From: Ipomoea triloba
Taxonomy: Eukaryota; Streptophyta; Magnoliopsida; Solanales; Convolvulaceae
DNA length: 64,000 bases
Reading direction: 5' to 3'
Assembly (NCBI RefSeq): GCF_003576645.1
Contig: NC_044925.1
Span: forward strand, 13,625,760-13,689,759
Shown here: piece by piece, positions 23,294 to 35,100 of the stretch
Layout: each line of letters begins with the position of its first letter
Numbering within the stretch: position 1 is the stretch's first letter
Notes under the pieces: generated by a model
Seen by the model: only the letters and a program-made list of their open reading frames with translations
What the model was told of the DNA's origin: nothing
Databases searched by the model: none
Position numbers and translations under genes: made by a program

Positions 23294-24819
23294 NGGTGGA
23301 GCACGGTCAGAGCTCTAAGAAGGCCAAGAAGGGCAAGCATAAGCTGGGTCCGAGATGTGGCGTTTCCAAGGGCAAGTTCCAAGGGAAATGCTACAACTAT
23401 GGCAAGATTGGTCACAAGGCTACGGAGTGCAAGGCTCCAAAGAAGAAAAAGGGTTCTGAAGCCAACGTGGTTGGTGATGTGAGCCAAAAGGTGGCCGAGA
23501 TTAGACTTTCAGCTATGGTCACGGAAGTGAACCTGGTGGGATCCAACCCGCGTGAATGGTTCATTGACACCGGTGCAACGAGACATCTATGCTGCAACTG
23601 GGAGATGTTCAGCACCTTTGAGGCCGTTGAGGGCGAGAAGGTCTGGATGGGAAATTCTGCTCAGTCTGCTGTGGAGGGCGTGGGCAAAATGATTCTGAAG
23701 ATGACTTCCGGGAAGGAACTGACATTGAACAATGTGCTATATGTTCCGGACCTTAGGAAGAATCTTGTCTCCGGCTCGTTATTGAACAAGCATGGATTCA
23801 AGATGGTCTTCGAATCGGACAAAGTAGTTTTGTCAAAATTAGGGATGTTTGTTGGTAAAGGTTATGTAACTGACGGGCTTTTTAAGTTCAATGTAATGCC
23901 TATTATCAATAAAAGCAAAGTTAATTCTGTTTACTTGCTTGAGTCTTTCAATTTGTGGCATGGTAGACTAGGTCATGTTAATTATAATTCTATGCGTAAA
24001 TTAATTAGCATGAACCATATCCCTAATTTTCAAGTTAATACAAATAAGTGCGAAATTTGTGTTGAGGCAAAACTAACCAGAGCTCCCTTCAAATCGGTTG
24101 AAAGGGAGACTAAGCCACTAGAATTGGTACATAGCGATTTGTGCGATTTTAGATCGATTCAAATGAGAGGTGGTAATAAGTATTTATCACGTTTATCGAT
24201 GATTACACATGATTTTGCTATGTGTATTTGCTAAAGAGCAAAGACGAAGCCAAGGAAAAATTCGTTCTTTATAAGAATGAAGTAGGAAACCAACTTAATC
24301 GAAGGATTAAAAATGTTAGAAGCGATAGAGGTGGTGAGTACGAAGTACCTATCGGTGACTTCTGTGCGAGTGTTGGAATAATACACGAGCGTACTTGTAA
24401 TACCCCGTATTTTCCTAACATTATTATTTTAATAAATATTCCCAATATGCTGCGATCGTACGTACCGGTCACGAACCGTAAAATTTTTGGAAGCTGGTGT
24501 TCGGACCCGTTTGTCCTAGGAAATGGATTATTAGACACCATATTATTATTCTTGAATTTCCTATTTAATTAAATCAGCCCATAGCAGCGAAAATTTATTT
24601 TGATCGTACATCGCTAAATTTCGCGGTGTACCGAACCTGGCCCAATTTTGAGTTTTAGTCTGAGGTAAATTTTTGGTTTCAAAATTCTTCCTATTTAAAT
24701 TATTTTCCACCGAAACTTTATCTGTTTGGACCACAACTGATAAGTTGGAAGATTTTTTTTTTGGAACCACAAGATTTTGACAAGTGTCACTTTCTCTACC
24801 ACATTTCTTCATCCATATT

Positions 24820-24854
<35 letters not shown>

Positions 24855-24988
24855 TGGATGGATAAGCATTCCACATATTATATTATTATTATTATTATTA
24901 TTATTATATCATATTACGTATATATGTATATATGTTAAGAAGGGAAGAAGAATTTCATTTCTTCCATTCCTCTTCACTGCAATTCCGT

Positions 24989-25019
<31 letters not shown>

Positions 25020-25150
25020 GAAAGAAAAAAAATATTTCATCTTCTTCCTTGAGTTCAAAGAGCATCCATAGCCAATTTCTTCATCAAGATCACAAATATT
25101 TGGTAAATTTCTATTCTAATCGGTTNNNNNNNNNNNNNNNNNNNNNNNNN
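23294..25150. other. Assembly duplicate of 21460-23290 between N bases
   Basis: 23295-25125 repeats 21460-23290 with no difference that I can see, including gag, protease and integrase pieces and the start of family X copy (b). It is bounded by a single N at 23294 and 25 Ns at 25126-25150. The gag-pol fragment 23296-24234 and integrase fragment 24222-24395 are therefore not separate genes. A third, error-bearing copy begins at 25151. Confidence 0.85.
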
Positions 25151-25502
25151 AAATAAGTGGCGAAATTTGTGTTGAGGCAAAACTAACCAGAGCTCCTTCA
25201 AATCGGTTGAAAGGGAGACTAAGCCACTAGAATTGGTACATAGCGATTTGTGCGATTTTAGATCGATTCAAATGAGAGGTGGTAATAAGTATTTATCACG
25301 TTTATCGATGATTACACATGATTTTGCTATGTGTATTTGCTAAAGAGCAAAGACGAAGCAAGGAAAAATTCGTTCTTTATAAGAATGAAGTAGGAAACCA
25401 ACTTAATCGAAGGATTAAAAATGTTAGAAGCGATAGAGTGGTGAGTACGAAGTACCTATCGGTGACTTCTGTGCGAGTGTTGGAATAATACACGAGCGTA
25501 CT
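25151..25502 (+). pseudogene. Third partial copy of copia integrase (contig end)
   Basis: This matches 22207-22560 but with single-base indels (an extra G in AAGTGGCG; a missing base in GCTCCTTC, GAAGCAAGG and AGAGTGGTG) and hardly any substitutions. That pattern suggests long-read consensus error at a contig end, not evolutionary decay. Confidence 0.8.
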
Positions 25503-26732
25503 TGTAATACCCCGTATTTTCCTAACATTATTATTTTAATAAATATTCCCAATATGCTGCGATCGTACGTACCGGTCACGAACCGTAAAATTTTTGGAAG
25601 CTGGTGTTCGGACCCGTTTGTCCTAGGAAATGGATTATTAGACACCATATTATTATTCTTGAATTTCCTATTTAATTAAATCAGCCCATAGCAGCGAAAA
25701 TTTATTTTGATCGTACATCGCTAAATTTCGCGGTGTACCGAACCTAGCCCAATTTTGAGTTTTAGTCTGAGGTAAATTTTTGGTTTCAAAATTCTTCTAT
25801 TTAAATTATTTTCCACCGAAATTTATCTGTTTCCACAACTGATAAGTTGGAAGATTTTTTTTTAACCACAAGTGACAAGTGTCACTTTCTCTACCACATT
25901 TCCATCCCCACGTATTATTATTATATCATTTTAGAGTTGATATAACTAGCTTAAGTCTTCAATTTTATCCATTTTCCCCTCAAAAATTCGAAATTTCCAA
26001 GAGGAAAACAAGAGAGAATATTTCATCTTCATTCTTGAGTTCAAGCTTCAACAACTAGGGTTTTCCATATCAAGATCATCTTTGTTCGGTAAATTTCTAT
26101 TTTAATCGGTTCAAAAGTTTTGTCCTCCGTCCTAGATCTTGAATCCAAGTATAGTTTTCTTAAAATATGTGGTTATGATGTTATATACTTCCTAGGATTT
26201 GTAGGAAAATTTTTGGGTAAGAAAATCCTATTTTACTAATTATTTTAGTATAGTTAGTGTTCTCAAGGATCTAATATTATGTATGTTGTGGATAAATTAT
26301 GGATTATGTAGAAGAACCAAAGGAAGTGGAAGAGTGAGCATCTAGAGGAAGTTAGTGAGATTTTCAAGAAGATAAGGTAATCTTTATGTCCACCAAAACC
26401 TTTTTCCACCATCATATTCATGAATTTCTTGATAAAGTATGGATATAAAGATTTTAGTAGATGAAAGATTGGTGTGATTGTGGTATATCATGAATATATG
26501 TAGATATGTGGATGATTATATGAAGTAACTAGTATACGATTATGTTGTGATGAATATATGTAGTAGACATGTATATGTGTTTACAACCTTATATATATAT
26601 ATACGTATATAAATTGTATATATATATATATATACATATATACATCCCTATACATTTAGTTATATTGATGATATTCTTGTCATGATTATTATATATACTT
26701 ACATATATTTATACCGTAGAAATACATATATA

Positions 26733-26737
26733 CGCAA

Positions 26738-26780
<43 letters not shown>
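26733..26780. repeat. (ATT)n microsatellite
   Basis: A perfect ATT run of roughly 14 units within family X copy (b), flanked by (TA)n stretches on both sides. Confidence 0.9.
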
Positions 26781-26784
<4 letters not shown>

Positions 26785-27816
26785 CATACATTAATACCGT
26801 GTATATATACACTATCGTATATGTATTTATATTACCATATATATATATACATATTTGGTACTATATGCGTGTAAGTGGTATGTGAGAATACTATATATGT
26901 ATAAGTGGGTGTGACCTTATATGTGTATGGATATATGTATATATATATATATTATATATATAGTATATATATATATATTAAAATATATATATACGGTAGA
27001 CTTAAACTGTTCAAAGTGCATAAAGTGAGAAAGTAAAGAATGAGATAAAATGAAATCACGGTGTGAAGTTGGAAGATATTCCTTTTTAACATTCATAATG
27101 GAATCACAACATTGGGCCCCAAAATGATTGGTGTTAACCACTTGAGTAACCTTGTAGAAACAGATCCAGGGTTACTAGAGCTAGTGACTAACCTGCGGGC
27201 TTGGAATCCCGACAAGGGGTGTGCACACTAAAGGTCCTAGATCTGCTTCCCCTAGTTGGAATAACTAGGTTGTGGTGAGATGATGGAAATGAGAAGGAAA
27301 TTGTGGTGTTAATTGGAATATCTTTAACTTCATTATGGTAAAAGCTAGTTATTTCTATTTAAATGCTTATATGTTTATGAGGATAATTATGAGTATGAGT
27401 ATGAGTATGAGTATGATTATGAGTATGATATTGTGCATACATGTGGAAATTGTGATTATTGATACATATTTTTCTTTGAAACAATAATGAGGAAATGAAT
27501 ATCTCTTATATGAGAAATCTTGTTGAAAATTTGTTATCATGTGAAATAACTGCTTTTCGAAAACAAAGAATAAAACTATTTTCCAAAACCATGATTTTAC
27601 AGGGTGGAGTAGGGATTACTTAGCACTATGTGCTAATTCTGTTTTCCAAATGAATTTCAGGTATGGAGTAGATCTTGTTATCCGAGAGCGATAGAAGAGA
27701 AAATGGATCTACTCTTGATGATAGAAATTACTATGGTTTTTGGGTTGTATATTACTGGGATGTAAGACAGTAATAGTATGTATTAATAAGGATAGTAGAT
27801 GTAAAGACTACCTTAG

Positions 27817-27843
27817 CATCTAAGTTTGTGATAAACTTAGGTG
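27817..27843 (+). other. Conserved stem-loop, family X copy (b)
   Basis: CATCTAAGTTT pairs with AAACTTAGGTG (11 pairs, one G-U) around the loop GTGAT and is followed by TGGCG, in the same place as in the other copies. Confidence 0.7.
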
Positions 27844-27948
27844 TGGCGTAGCACTTCTTGATTTTATGCGCTTCCGTTTTGGGAAATTAGTAATTATGAT
27901 TAATTATGCCTTTTAGTATGATGGAAAATCTGGGGGTGTTACAGTACT

Positions 27949-28203
27949 GCACCTTATGCACCTCAATCGAATGGTGTTGCCGAACGTAAGAATCGTACAT
28001 TGAAAGAGATGATGAATGCGATGCTTATAAGTTCGGGCCTACCTCAAAGTATGTGGGGTGAGGCGATTTTGACAAGTAATTACCTTTTGAATAAGGTACC
28101 TCACAAGAAGCTCGATAAGACCCCTTATGAGTTGTGGAAAGGTAGGAAACCCTCCTACCAATACCTCAAAGTGTGGGGGTGTCTTGCCAAAGTTTTGGTT
28201 TGA
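27949..28203 (+). pseudogene. Copia integrase C-terminal part
   Basis: Continues the integrase after the family X insertion: APQSNGVAERKNRTLKEMM holds the catalytic Glu, then [21 protein letters not shown] and [21 protein letters not shown]. The frame is then lost at the junction of a large deletion that removed the reverse transcriptase. Confidence 0.9.
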
Positions 28204-29130
28204 TACAAATGTTCAACTGACCAAAAACCACGGACAGTGTATTTCTCAAGTAGAATATGCTCGGGTTATTGGTAGATTGATGTATCTTATGAGTTGTACT
28301 AGGCCGGACATTGCCTTCGCGGCTAGTAAACTTAGTAGGTATACTAGCAATCCCGGTGAGGTGCACTGGAAGACAATAGTTAGAGTTATGAGATACTTGA
28401 GGTATACTCGTGATCTCGGATTGCACTATGTAAGATACCCTGCTGTACTCGAAGGGTATAGCGATGCGAGCTAGATATCTGACATTAAGGATTCTAAATC
28501 CACGAGTGGCTATGTGTTTACACTAGTCGGTGCAGTCGTTGCTTGGAAATCCAAGCAAACAGTAATAGCTAGATCCACAATGGAATCTGAAATGATTGCC
28601 TTGGACAAATGTGTGAAGAGGCTAAATGGCTACGCCATTTTTTGGAAGATATTCCTAGTTGGGAAAAATGGCTACGCCATTTTTTGGAAGATATTCCTAG
28701 TTGGGAAAAATGGCTACGCCATTTTTTGGAAGATATTCCTAGTTGGGAAAGATGGCTACGCCATTTTTTGGAAGATATTCCTAGTTGGGAAAGACCTGTA
28801 CGCCATTTTTTGGAAGATATTCCTAGTTGGGAAAGACCTGTACCTCCAATTTGTGTGCATTGTGATAGTCAAGCAAGACCTGTACCTCCAATTTGTGTGC
28901 ATTGTGATAGTCAAGCAACAATTGGGAGAGTAAAGAGTCATATGTATAATGGTAAGTCTAGACATATGCGTCATAGACATAACACCATTAAACAACTTCT
29001 CGCAACTATTGTTGTCTCGATTGACTTCGTGAGGTCAATAGACAATATAGCGGATCCGCTAACCAAAGGGTTGAGCAAAGAAGTTGTCGAGAGGTTAGCA
29101 CGAGGAGTGGGTCTAAAGCCCTTGAGCTAA
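28204..29130 (+). pseudogene. Copia RT C-terminus and RNase H, with internal expansion
   Basis: The text resumes at [29 protein letters not shown], then [15 protein letters not shown] and GYSDAS, followed by an in-frame stop (TAG at 28471-28473) at the RNase H active-site loop. Downstream are [35 protein letters not shown] and the tail SIDNIADPLTKGLSKEVVERLARGVGLKP ending at 29130. Between the two lies a seven-unit 42-bp in-frame expansion (28624-28917). Family: copia RNase H degrades the RNA strand during reverse transcription; here it is inactive. Confidence 0.88.
28624..28917 (+). repeat. Seven 42-bp tandem units in RNase H
   Basis: Units of exactly 42 bp start at 28624, 28666, 28708, 28750, 28792, 28834 and 28876. 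The first four encode [14 protein letters not shown] or RWLRHF..., the fifth is a hybrid ([14 protein letters not shown]), and the last two encode [14 protein letters not shown]. The ancestral sequence probably had one of each. The frame is kept through the whole array. Confidence 0.95.
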
Positions 29131-29704
29131 AACTTCCATAGTGGATACCCAACCTAGCTGGCACCTAAGTTCAATGGGACAACTAAATTATGGAATAGCA
29201 TGTCACTGTGGGGGTCCCGGACTCCCTACCACTCCTCGTTAAAACAGTGAATCCCGATCGAGGCTAGCACATTAGTGCTTTAATGATTCGATTGTTGAAT
29301 TGATATGTGCTAAGTGCGCAAAGTCAATTAACATGGGTTGAGTTGCGGGAAACTCGAGAAAGAATCACTTATGTGAGAGAGAAGTGTGGGTCGCTTCAAA
29401 GGAGAATTGAAACGGGCTCAATTCTTTAGAAACTCTTGTAGAACCAGGAAGGTGTCCCACGACCAAAATGGGCACAATCATGAGAACAGGACGTGGCTGG
29501 ATGGTTCCTGTGTGAGATTTGTCAATGTCTACACAAACGGCAGTCAGTTCAAAGACATCGCGTTCTACCGTACAGCCAGTAGAGTATATAGATCTCACAA
29601 GGCAAGGTTCAAAGGGTTACACATACCTCTGCTATGTAGGGATCAACCGTTGAACGCAGTTGTTTCCGATTTCAAAATTCCCTTGAAAATCAATTTTCAT
29701 TCAT

Positions 29705-29713
29705 GTGGGGGAT
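29705..29713 (+). other. Polypurine tract of copia element
   Basis: GTGGGGGAT directly precedes the 3' LTR start TGTTGG, the usual plus-strand priming site. Confidence 0.8.
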
Positions 29714-31204
29714 TGTTGGAAAAATAGCACTAAAATGGCATTTTAAGTGGCCATTTTCTAGTATAAATATATGTAGGGTCCACATCCGATTTGGGTCGGG
29801 TCAAAGTGGATTCGGATTCTTCGTAGTAAGACAAAGAGATCGATATATTATACTCACAAAATGGATAATGGGTGAATGAGAAATTGGTTCTCAAAGTAGA
29901 CCCATTGGAGATGGAATTTGAAGTGAGGAAAAGCTTGAGTAGCTTTGTTCCACATTGGTTTGGAAGGAAGATTTGCCCCACTATAAATACAAGAGCTTTT
30001 TTAAGGCTAATTGACTTGTATGGCATAGAGGCTCTCTCTCGCGCGCAGGGGGGGAGTGCAAATCAAATTCCAAATTGAGCCTGAAAAGGCTTGACTCGCC
30101 GGCACCTGTGGGCACGAATGTCGTTTGGGAAATTGGCTAAAGCCAAGTTATGCGAAAATTCCGAACAAGTACGAATGTCGTTCGGGAAATTGGCTGGCCT
30201 TGCTGGCTAAGTTATGCGAAAATTTCGAACAAGTACGAATGTCGTTCGGGAAATTGGCTGGCCTTGCTGGCTAAGTTATGCGAAAATTCCGAACAAGTTT
30301 TCCATCTCAGTCCACACGTAAGTTCGAGACATCAAGACGAACTGACATCTCGCGAGAGGTAGTTCGATGTCTCGAACCTCAGCGGAGTCGACCTCTCGAA
30401 GGTCGTTCGCGTGCGAGTGCGACGTCGCGCGGCCCAGGCTGGCGCGCGCGTCCGATGTCTCGTTGCCGGCACGATGTCTCGAAGCATGCACTTCTCGACG
30501 TCTCGCGGCACGGCGATGTCTCGAAGGTTCGCAGACTGGACCATGTCTCGCACTGCGACTCCAGTAACCTCTTGAACGCGACGTTTTACCTACTGTGTCC
30601 GTTCAGAAATGACTCTTAGCATTACGAAATTAATTTGATTAATTCCAATTATTATTTTCAGAGTTATGGACTTGGTAGTGGGCCGGGTGTAAGTGTTGGT
30701 TAATGGCAGAATTAATTTTCTGCTAGTGGGAGGAGGTTACTAATGGATGATCAATGCCATAATTAATGCTATGCTTCACTCTCCTCTACTATATATTCGT
30801 TGTGAGCAGCAGGTTTGGAACACACCAAGAACACACAGCAATACACTGTTTTCTCCTCAAAACTCTGCTCACATTTCCTTCTAGCCACCTGCGTTGAACC
30901 CACGTTCCTAGTTCGCCGGATCCAAGTTTGTGTGCTCAAACGGAGGATCGTAGTACGTTTTATCCTGGGAAACCGATACCGCAACGCTCCAGCACCCCGG
31001 GAGGCGGTAAATAAGGTTTTAAGGATAGTGGCAACACGACTCGTGCTTCCAACCACCCGAGTTCGTCCGGATTTCATCCTCAACCGTAGTTCAAGTTTTT
31101 CAACCTTTTGTAGGTTGTATTTTCCTGTATTATTATCCTTCGTGGATAACTTTTTGTTGTATTTCCATTATTTCCTTGTATTTTCGAGATCCACCTCTGT
31201 TACA
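29714..31204 (+). repeat. 3' LTR of copia element (1491 bp)
   Basis: Starts TGTTGGAAAAATAGCAC and ends CCACCTCTGTTACA. Near 30114-30298 an internal unit of 57-64 bp (ACGAATGTCG ... AAGTTATGCGAAAATTCCGAACAAG) is repeated about three times; the 5' LTR has one. 30320-30600 is GC-rich with repeated GATGTCTCG phrases. The ORFs over 30278-31372 are not credible genes. Confidence 0.85.
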
Positions 31205-31209
31205 ACGTT

Positions 31210-31453
31210 AACATCACCCTCCTCCATCACGCGTCTTCTTTTTTGGTCAAACACAGTAATGCCTTCCACCACTTCAACTTCATCAGTCAACGTTCCTGAA
31301 GCACTACCTATTTCAAAAGTTTCCTTTTCGCGAAGATTTGTACCATGCAAAGCCTTCGGGATTGTACCGTGAACCTGCATGGCAAGAATATCCGCATTAC
31401 CAAAATTAGAACTCTTACCATCTTGTTTTCCCATTCGACAGCTTCCCGACGCC
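31210..31453 (-). pseudogene. LINE ORF1, middle fragment
   Basis: A minus-strand stretch of LINE ORF1 between two insertions. It encodes an acidic, low-conservation linker (GKSSNFGNADILAMQVHG, DEVEVVEGITVFDQKRRRVMEEGDVNV). On one side it joins 20133 (after removal of the copia element) in the same frame. On the other it joins 51557 (after removal of the family X element), where a one-base frame change is needed. Confidence 0.75.
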
Positions 31454-31458
31454 ATCCA
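31454..31458. repeat. Target-site duplication ATCCA, left copy
   Basis: ATCCA lies before the TGTGACACCC end at 31459; the right copy is 51552-51556 after GGTATTACA. Both flanks are LINE ORF1 sequence. Confidence 0.88.
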
Positions 31459-31578
31459 TGTGACACCCTTAAATTTTCACGTTGAGATAGGCAAATACTT
31501 AATATAAAAGCTAGCAAATCTCAGAACTAACAATAGAATAAAGCGGAAGCATACTAGTACTCAAAGGGTGTCATGCCA

Positions 31579-31604
31579 CATCTAGGCAAATCTAAACCTA
31601 GATG
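31579..31604 (-). other. Conserved stem-loop, family X copy (d)
   Basis: CATCTAGG(T) pairs with (G)CCTAGATG on the minus strand, followed by TGGCATGAC. Same position as in copies a, b and c. Confidence 0.65.
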
Positions 31605-32091
31605 CACAGGCTAAGAATCCACAATACTAATCCATCAAAGTAAACATAACTGAAATAGCCAATACATAATCATAGTCTGAGGCACACAGGCCTAAAAACG
31701 TCTAAACAGATCCAACAGATCACTAGACTAAGTATAAGGTGAGGTAGACCTATTACTAGCGCTCTCGCGACTCAGTCTACTCCATACCTGGAAAACAGTT
31801 AGGAAAACAATAGAAAAGAAATTCTAAGTAATCAACCACTCACACTCGTGAGAAATATATAATATATCATAGGTTGTAAATATGTTTACACACGCGTATA
31901 GAATATACACGCCAACGAAATTGTTCTTTATTTAAAATCAGATGACTCACCAACAACAAGCTGAATGAATCACAAACCAAAGACATTTCCAAACGAGTTC
32001 AATATCAAGGAACGAATTCATCATACAACAGTTCGCTAATAAGATACTCAACCAAAGCATATAAGTTCAACAGACTAACCACAAGTGAAAC

Positions 32092-32096
32092 CACTA
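32092..32096. repeat. Target-site duplication CACTA, left copy
   Basis: CACTA precedes TGTAACACCCC at 32097; the right copy is 37962-37966. Confidence 0.9.
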
Positions 32097-32103
32097 TGTA
32101 ACA

Positions 32104-35100
32104 CCCCAATTTTCACATCTTGGATTTATTACAAAATCCTTAAAATATAATACATTGCGGAAGCATCTAACCAGCAAAAAAACTGGGGGTTACCGCCACG
32201 CTTAGGTATCTCTCCTATACCCAAACGCTAAGGCTAAACTTACAACATCGAATAACCACATCAATATTCCAACTTAATACATATGGAAATAATTCTTCCA
32301 GGGTGTCTATTCTAGGATAGAGTAGTCTTCAACCTCGACTCCCATCCTATTCTGAGCTCATCGGCCACAGGGGCCCACGCTAGACTGCATCTAATAAAGG
32401 ACACAATGAAGTATAGTTAGCACGACGGCTAAGTAAGGAAATCCATTGTCACTTAAAAGTAGACAAAGGTTTGAAAACATAACAATTTGAAAGCTTTATA
32501 AAGTTTTTCCCTTGATTTGAAAATCCACCTGCAACCAAATGATTCGTAGATAGCATAATAGTGTATGTACGTTAAATCATGTAAAGCTTTTCTCATAGAA
32601 GAGATATTCATTTCCTCATTATTGTTTCAAATAAAATATGTGCCAATAATCACAACTTCCACATGTATGCACCATATTATACTCATAATCATACTAATAC
32701 TCATACTCATCCTCATAGTCATAATTATCATCATAATCATATAAGCATTTAAATAGAAATAACCAGTTTTTACCATAATGAAGTTAAAGATATTTCAATT
32801 CACACCATAATTTCCTTCTCATTTCCATCATTTCACCACAACCTAGTTATTCCAACTAGGGGAAGCAGATCTAGGACCTTTAGTGTGCACACCCCTTGTC
32901 GGGATTCCAAGCCCGCAGGTTAGTCACTAGCTCTAGTAACCCTGGATATGTTTCTACAAGGTTACTCAAGTGGTTAACACCAATCATTTTGGGGCCCAAT
33001 GTTTGTAATTCCATTATGAATGTTAAAAAGGAATATCCTCCAACTTCACACCGTGATTTCATTTTGTCTCATTCTTTACTTTCTCGCTTTATGCATTTTG
33101 AACAATATAGGTCTACCTTTGTATATATATATATATAAGGTTGTAAACACATATACATGTCTACTACATATATTCATCACAACATAATCGTATACTAGTT
33201 ACCTCATATAATCATCCACATATCTACATATATTCATCATATACCACAATCACACCAATCTTTCATCTACTAAAATCTTTATATCCATACTTTATCAAGA
33301 AATTCATGAATATCATGGTGGAAAAAGGTTTTGGTGGACATAAAGATTACCTTATCTTCTTGAAAATGTTACTAACTTCCTCTAGACGCTCACTCTTCCA
33401 CTTCCTTTGGTTCTTCACCGTAAGTTTTCATAAACATTTTCACTTGCCCAAAGGCTTTTCAAACGTAGTTCAAGTACGAGCAAAATTTGGAAGAAAACAA
33501 AGTTGAGAAAATACTGAACACAAGCTGGTCACTCATCGGATACTTATATATTTCTACTAACACTACATATATCCATTCCCAATACTTATTCCTTATCATG
33601 AATCTCAGTTCCTCTTACAATCCAATCATCATCGGTGATCCATAATCATGGTTCCACCATTAATTAATAATAGATAGTTGTCCTTGTCACTATCGTCATC
33701 AACAACTTTCACTATCATCAACACCATTATAACTTAAGGAAATCACACATCTATAAACAACACTTAGTCACCCATAATCCAACAATGAACCTTAATCATT
33801 CTTAAGCATTAATTATTGTCATTAGTAACTACTAACCTTGTAATCCATCATCGACAACAAGTCAACAACATTATAACATCATTATCAAGTCATCGAAAGC
33901 ATTAACACCATTATTAACCATAATCCATAATTATCCATTAATCTAAACCATTAATTCATAATCACCGATTCATAACTCATGTACCCCAATTTTCACATCT
34001 TGGATTTATTACAAAATCCTTAAAATATAATACATTGCGGAAGCATCTAACCAGCAAAAAAACTGGGGGTTACCGCCACGCTTAGGTATCTCTCCTATAC
34101 CCAAACGCTAAGGCTAAACTTACAACATCGAATAACCACATCAATATTCCAACTTAATACATATGGAAATAATTCTTCCAGGGTGTCTATTCTAGGATAG
34201 AGTAGTCTTCAACCTCGACTCCCATCCTATTCTGAGCTCATCGGCCACAGGGGCCCACGCTAGACTGCATCTAATAAAGGACACAATGAATTATAGTTAG
34301 CACGACGGCTAAGTAAGGAAATCCATTGTCACTTAAAAGTAGACAAAGGTTTGAAAACATAACAATTTGAAAGCTTTATAAAGTTTTTCCCTTGATTTGA
34401 AAATCCACCTGCAACCAAATGATTCGTAGATAGCATAATAGTGTATGTACGTTAAATCATGTAAAGCTTTTCTCATAGAAGAGATATTCATTTCCTCATT
34501 ATTGTTTCAAATAAAATATGTGCCAATAATCACAACTTCCACATGTATGCACCATATTATACTCATAATCATACTAATACTCATACTCATCCTCATAGTC
34601 ATAATTATCATCATAATCATATAAGCATTTAAATAGAAATAACCAGTTTTTACCATAATGAAGTTAAAGATATTTCAATTCACACCATAATTTCCTTCTC
34701 ATTTCCATCATCTCACCACAACCTAGTTATTCCAACTAGGGGAAGCAGATCTAGGACCTTTAGTGTGCACACCCCTTGTCGGGATTCCAAGCCCGCAGGT
34801 TAGTCACTAGCTCTAGTAACCCTGGATATGTTTCTACAAGGTTACTCAAGTGGTTAACACCAATCATTTTGGGGCCCAATGTTTGTAATTCCATTATGAA
34901 TGTTAAAAAGGAATATCCTCCAACTTCACACCGTGATTTCATTTTGTCTCATTCTTTACTTTCTCGCTTTATGCATTTTGAACAATATAGGTCTACCTTT
35001 GTATATATATATATATAAGGTTGTAAACACATATACATGTCTACTACATATATTCATCACAACATAATCGTATACTAGTTACCTCATATAATCATCCACA

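Larger units (their letters stand above)
22561..27943 (+). mobile_element. Family X long-LTR copy (b) inside the copia integrase
   Basis: Ends are TGTAATACCCCG and GGGGGTGTTACA, with TSD GTACT at 22556-22560 and 27944-27948. No gag or pol is seen. The assembled length is inflated: 22561-23290 and 24396-25125 are identical copies caused by the assembly duplication, and a third copy of the left end starts at 25503. From there to 27943 the collapsed length is about 2.44 kb. It contains (TA)n and (ATT)n tracts at 26590-26990. A block at 27100-27300 matches 32820-33010 in copy (c) in inverse orientation. Confidence 0.85.
20134..31204 (+). mobile_element. Ty1/copia retrotransposon inserted in the LINE
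   Basis: A plus-strand copia element with LTRs at 20134-20627 and 29714-31204, TG...CA ends, TSD ACGTT and the gag, protease, integrase and RNase H parts of the polyprotein. It carries a nested family X element at 22561-27943. Reverse transcriptase is missing: near 28197-28205 the reading passes straight from integrase C-terminal sequence ([11 protein letters not shown]) to the RT/RNase H junction ([18 protein letters not shown]). It is therefore non-autonomous. No initiator-Met primer site follows the 5' LTR, which ends CTCTATAACA. Confidence 0.9.

Noticed and set aside
22949..23318. Poly-Leu and Arg/Glu-repeat ORFs, also at 24784-25156
   Set aside because: They are translations of (TTA)n and (GA)n simple repeats within family X.
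23296..24572. A second set of copia gag-protease-integrase ORFs
   Set aside because: Identical to 21460-22737 and bounded by N bases, so treated as an assembly duplicate rather than another element.
30278..31372. ORFs of 66-185 codons in the copia 3' LTR
   Set aside because: They lie in LTR sequence, overlap in opposite strands and run over the LTR/LINE border.
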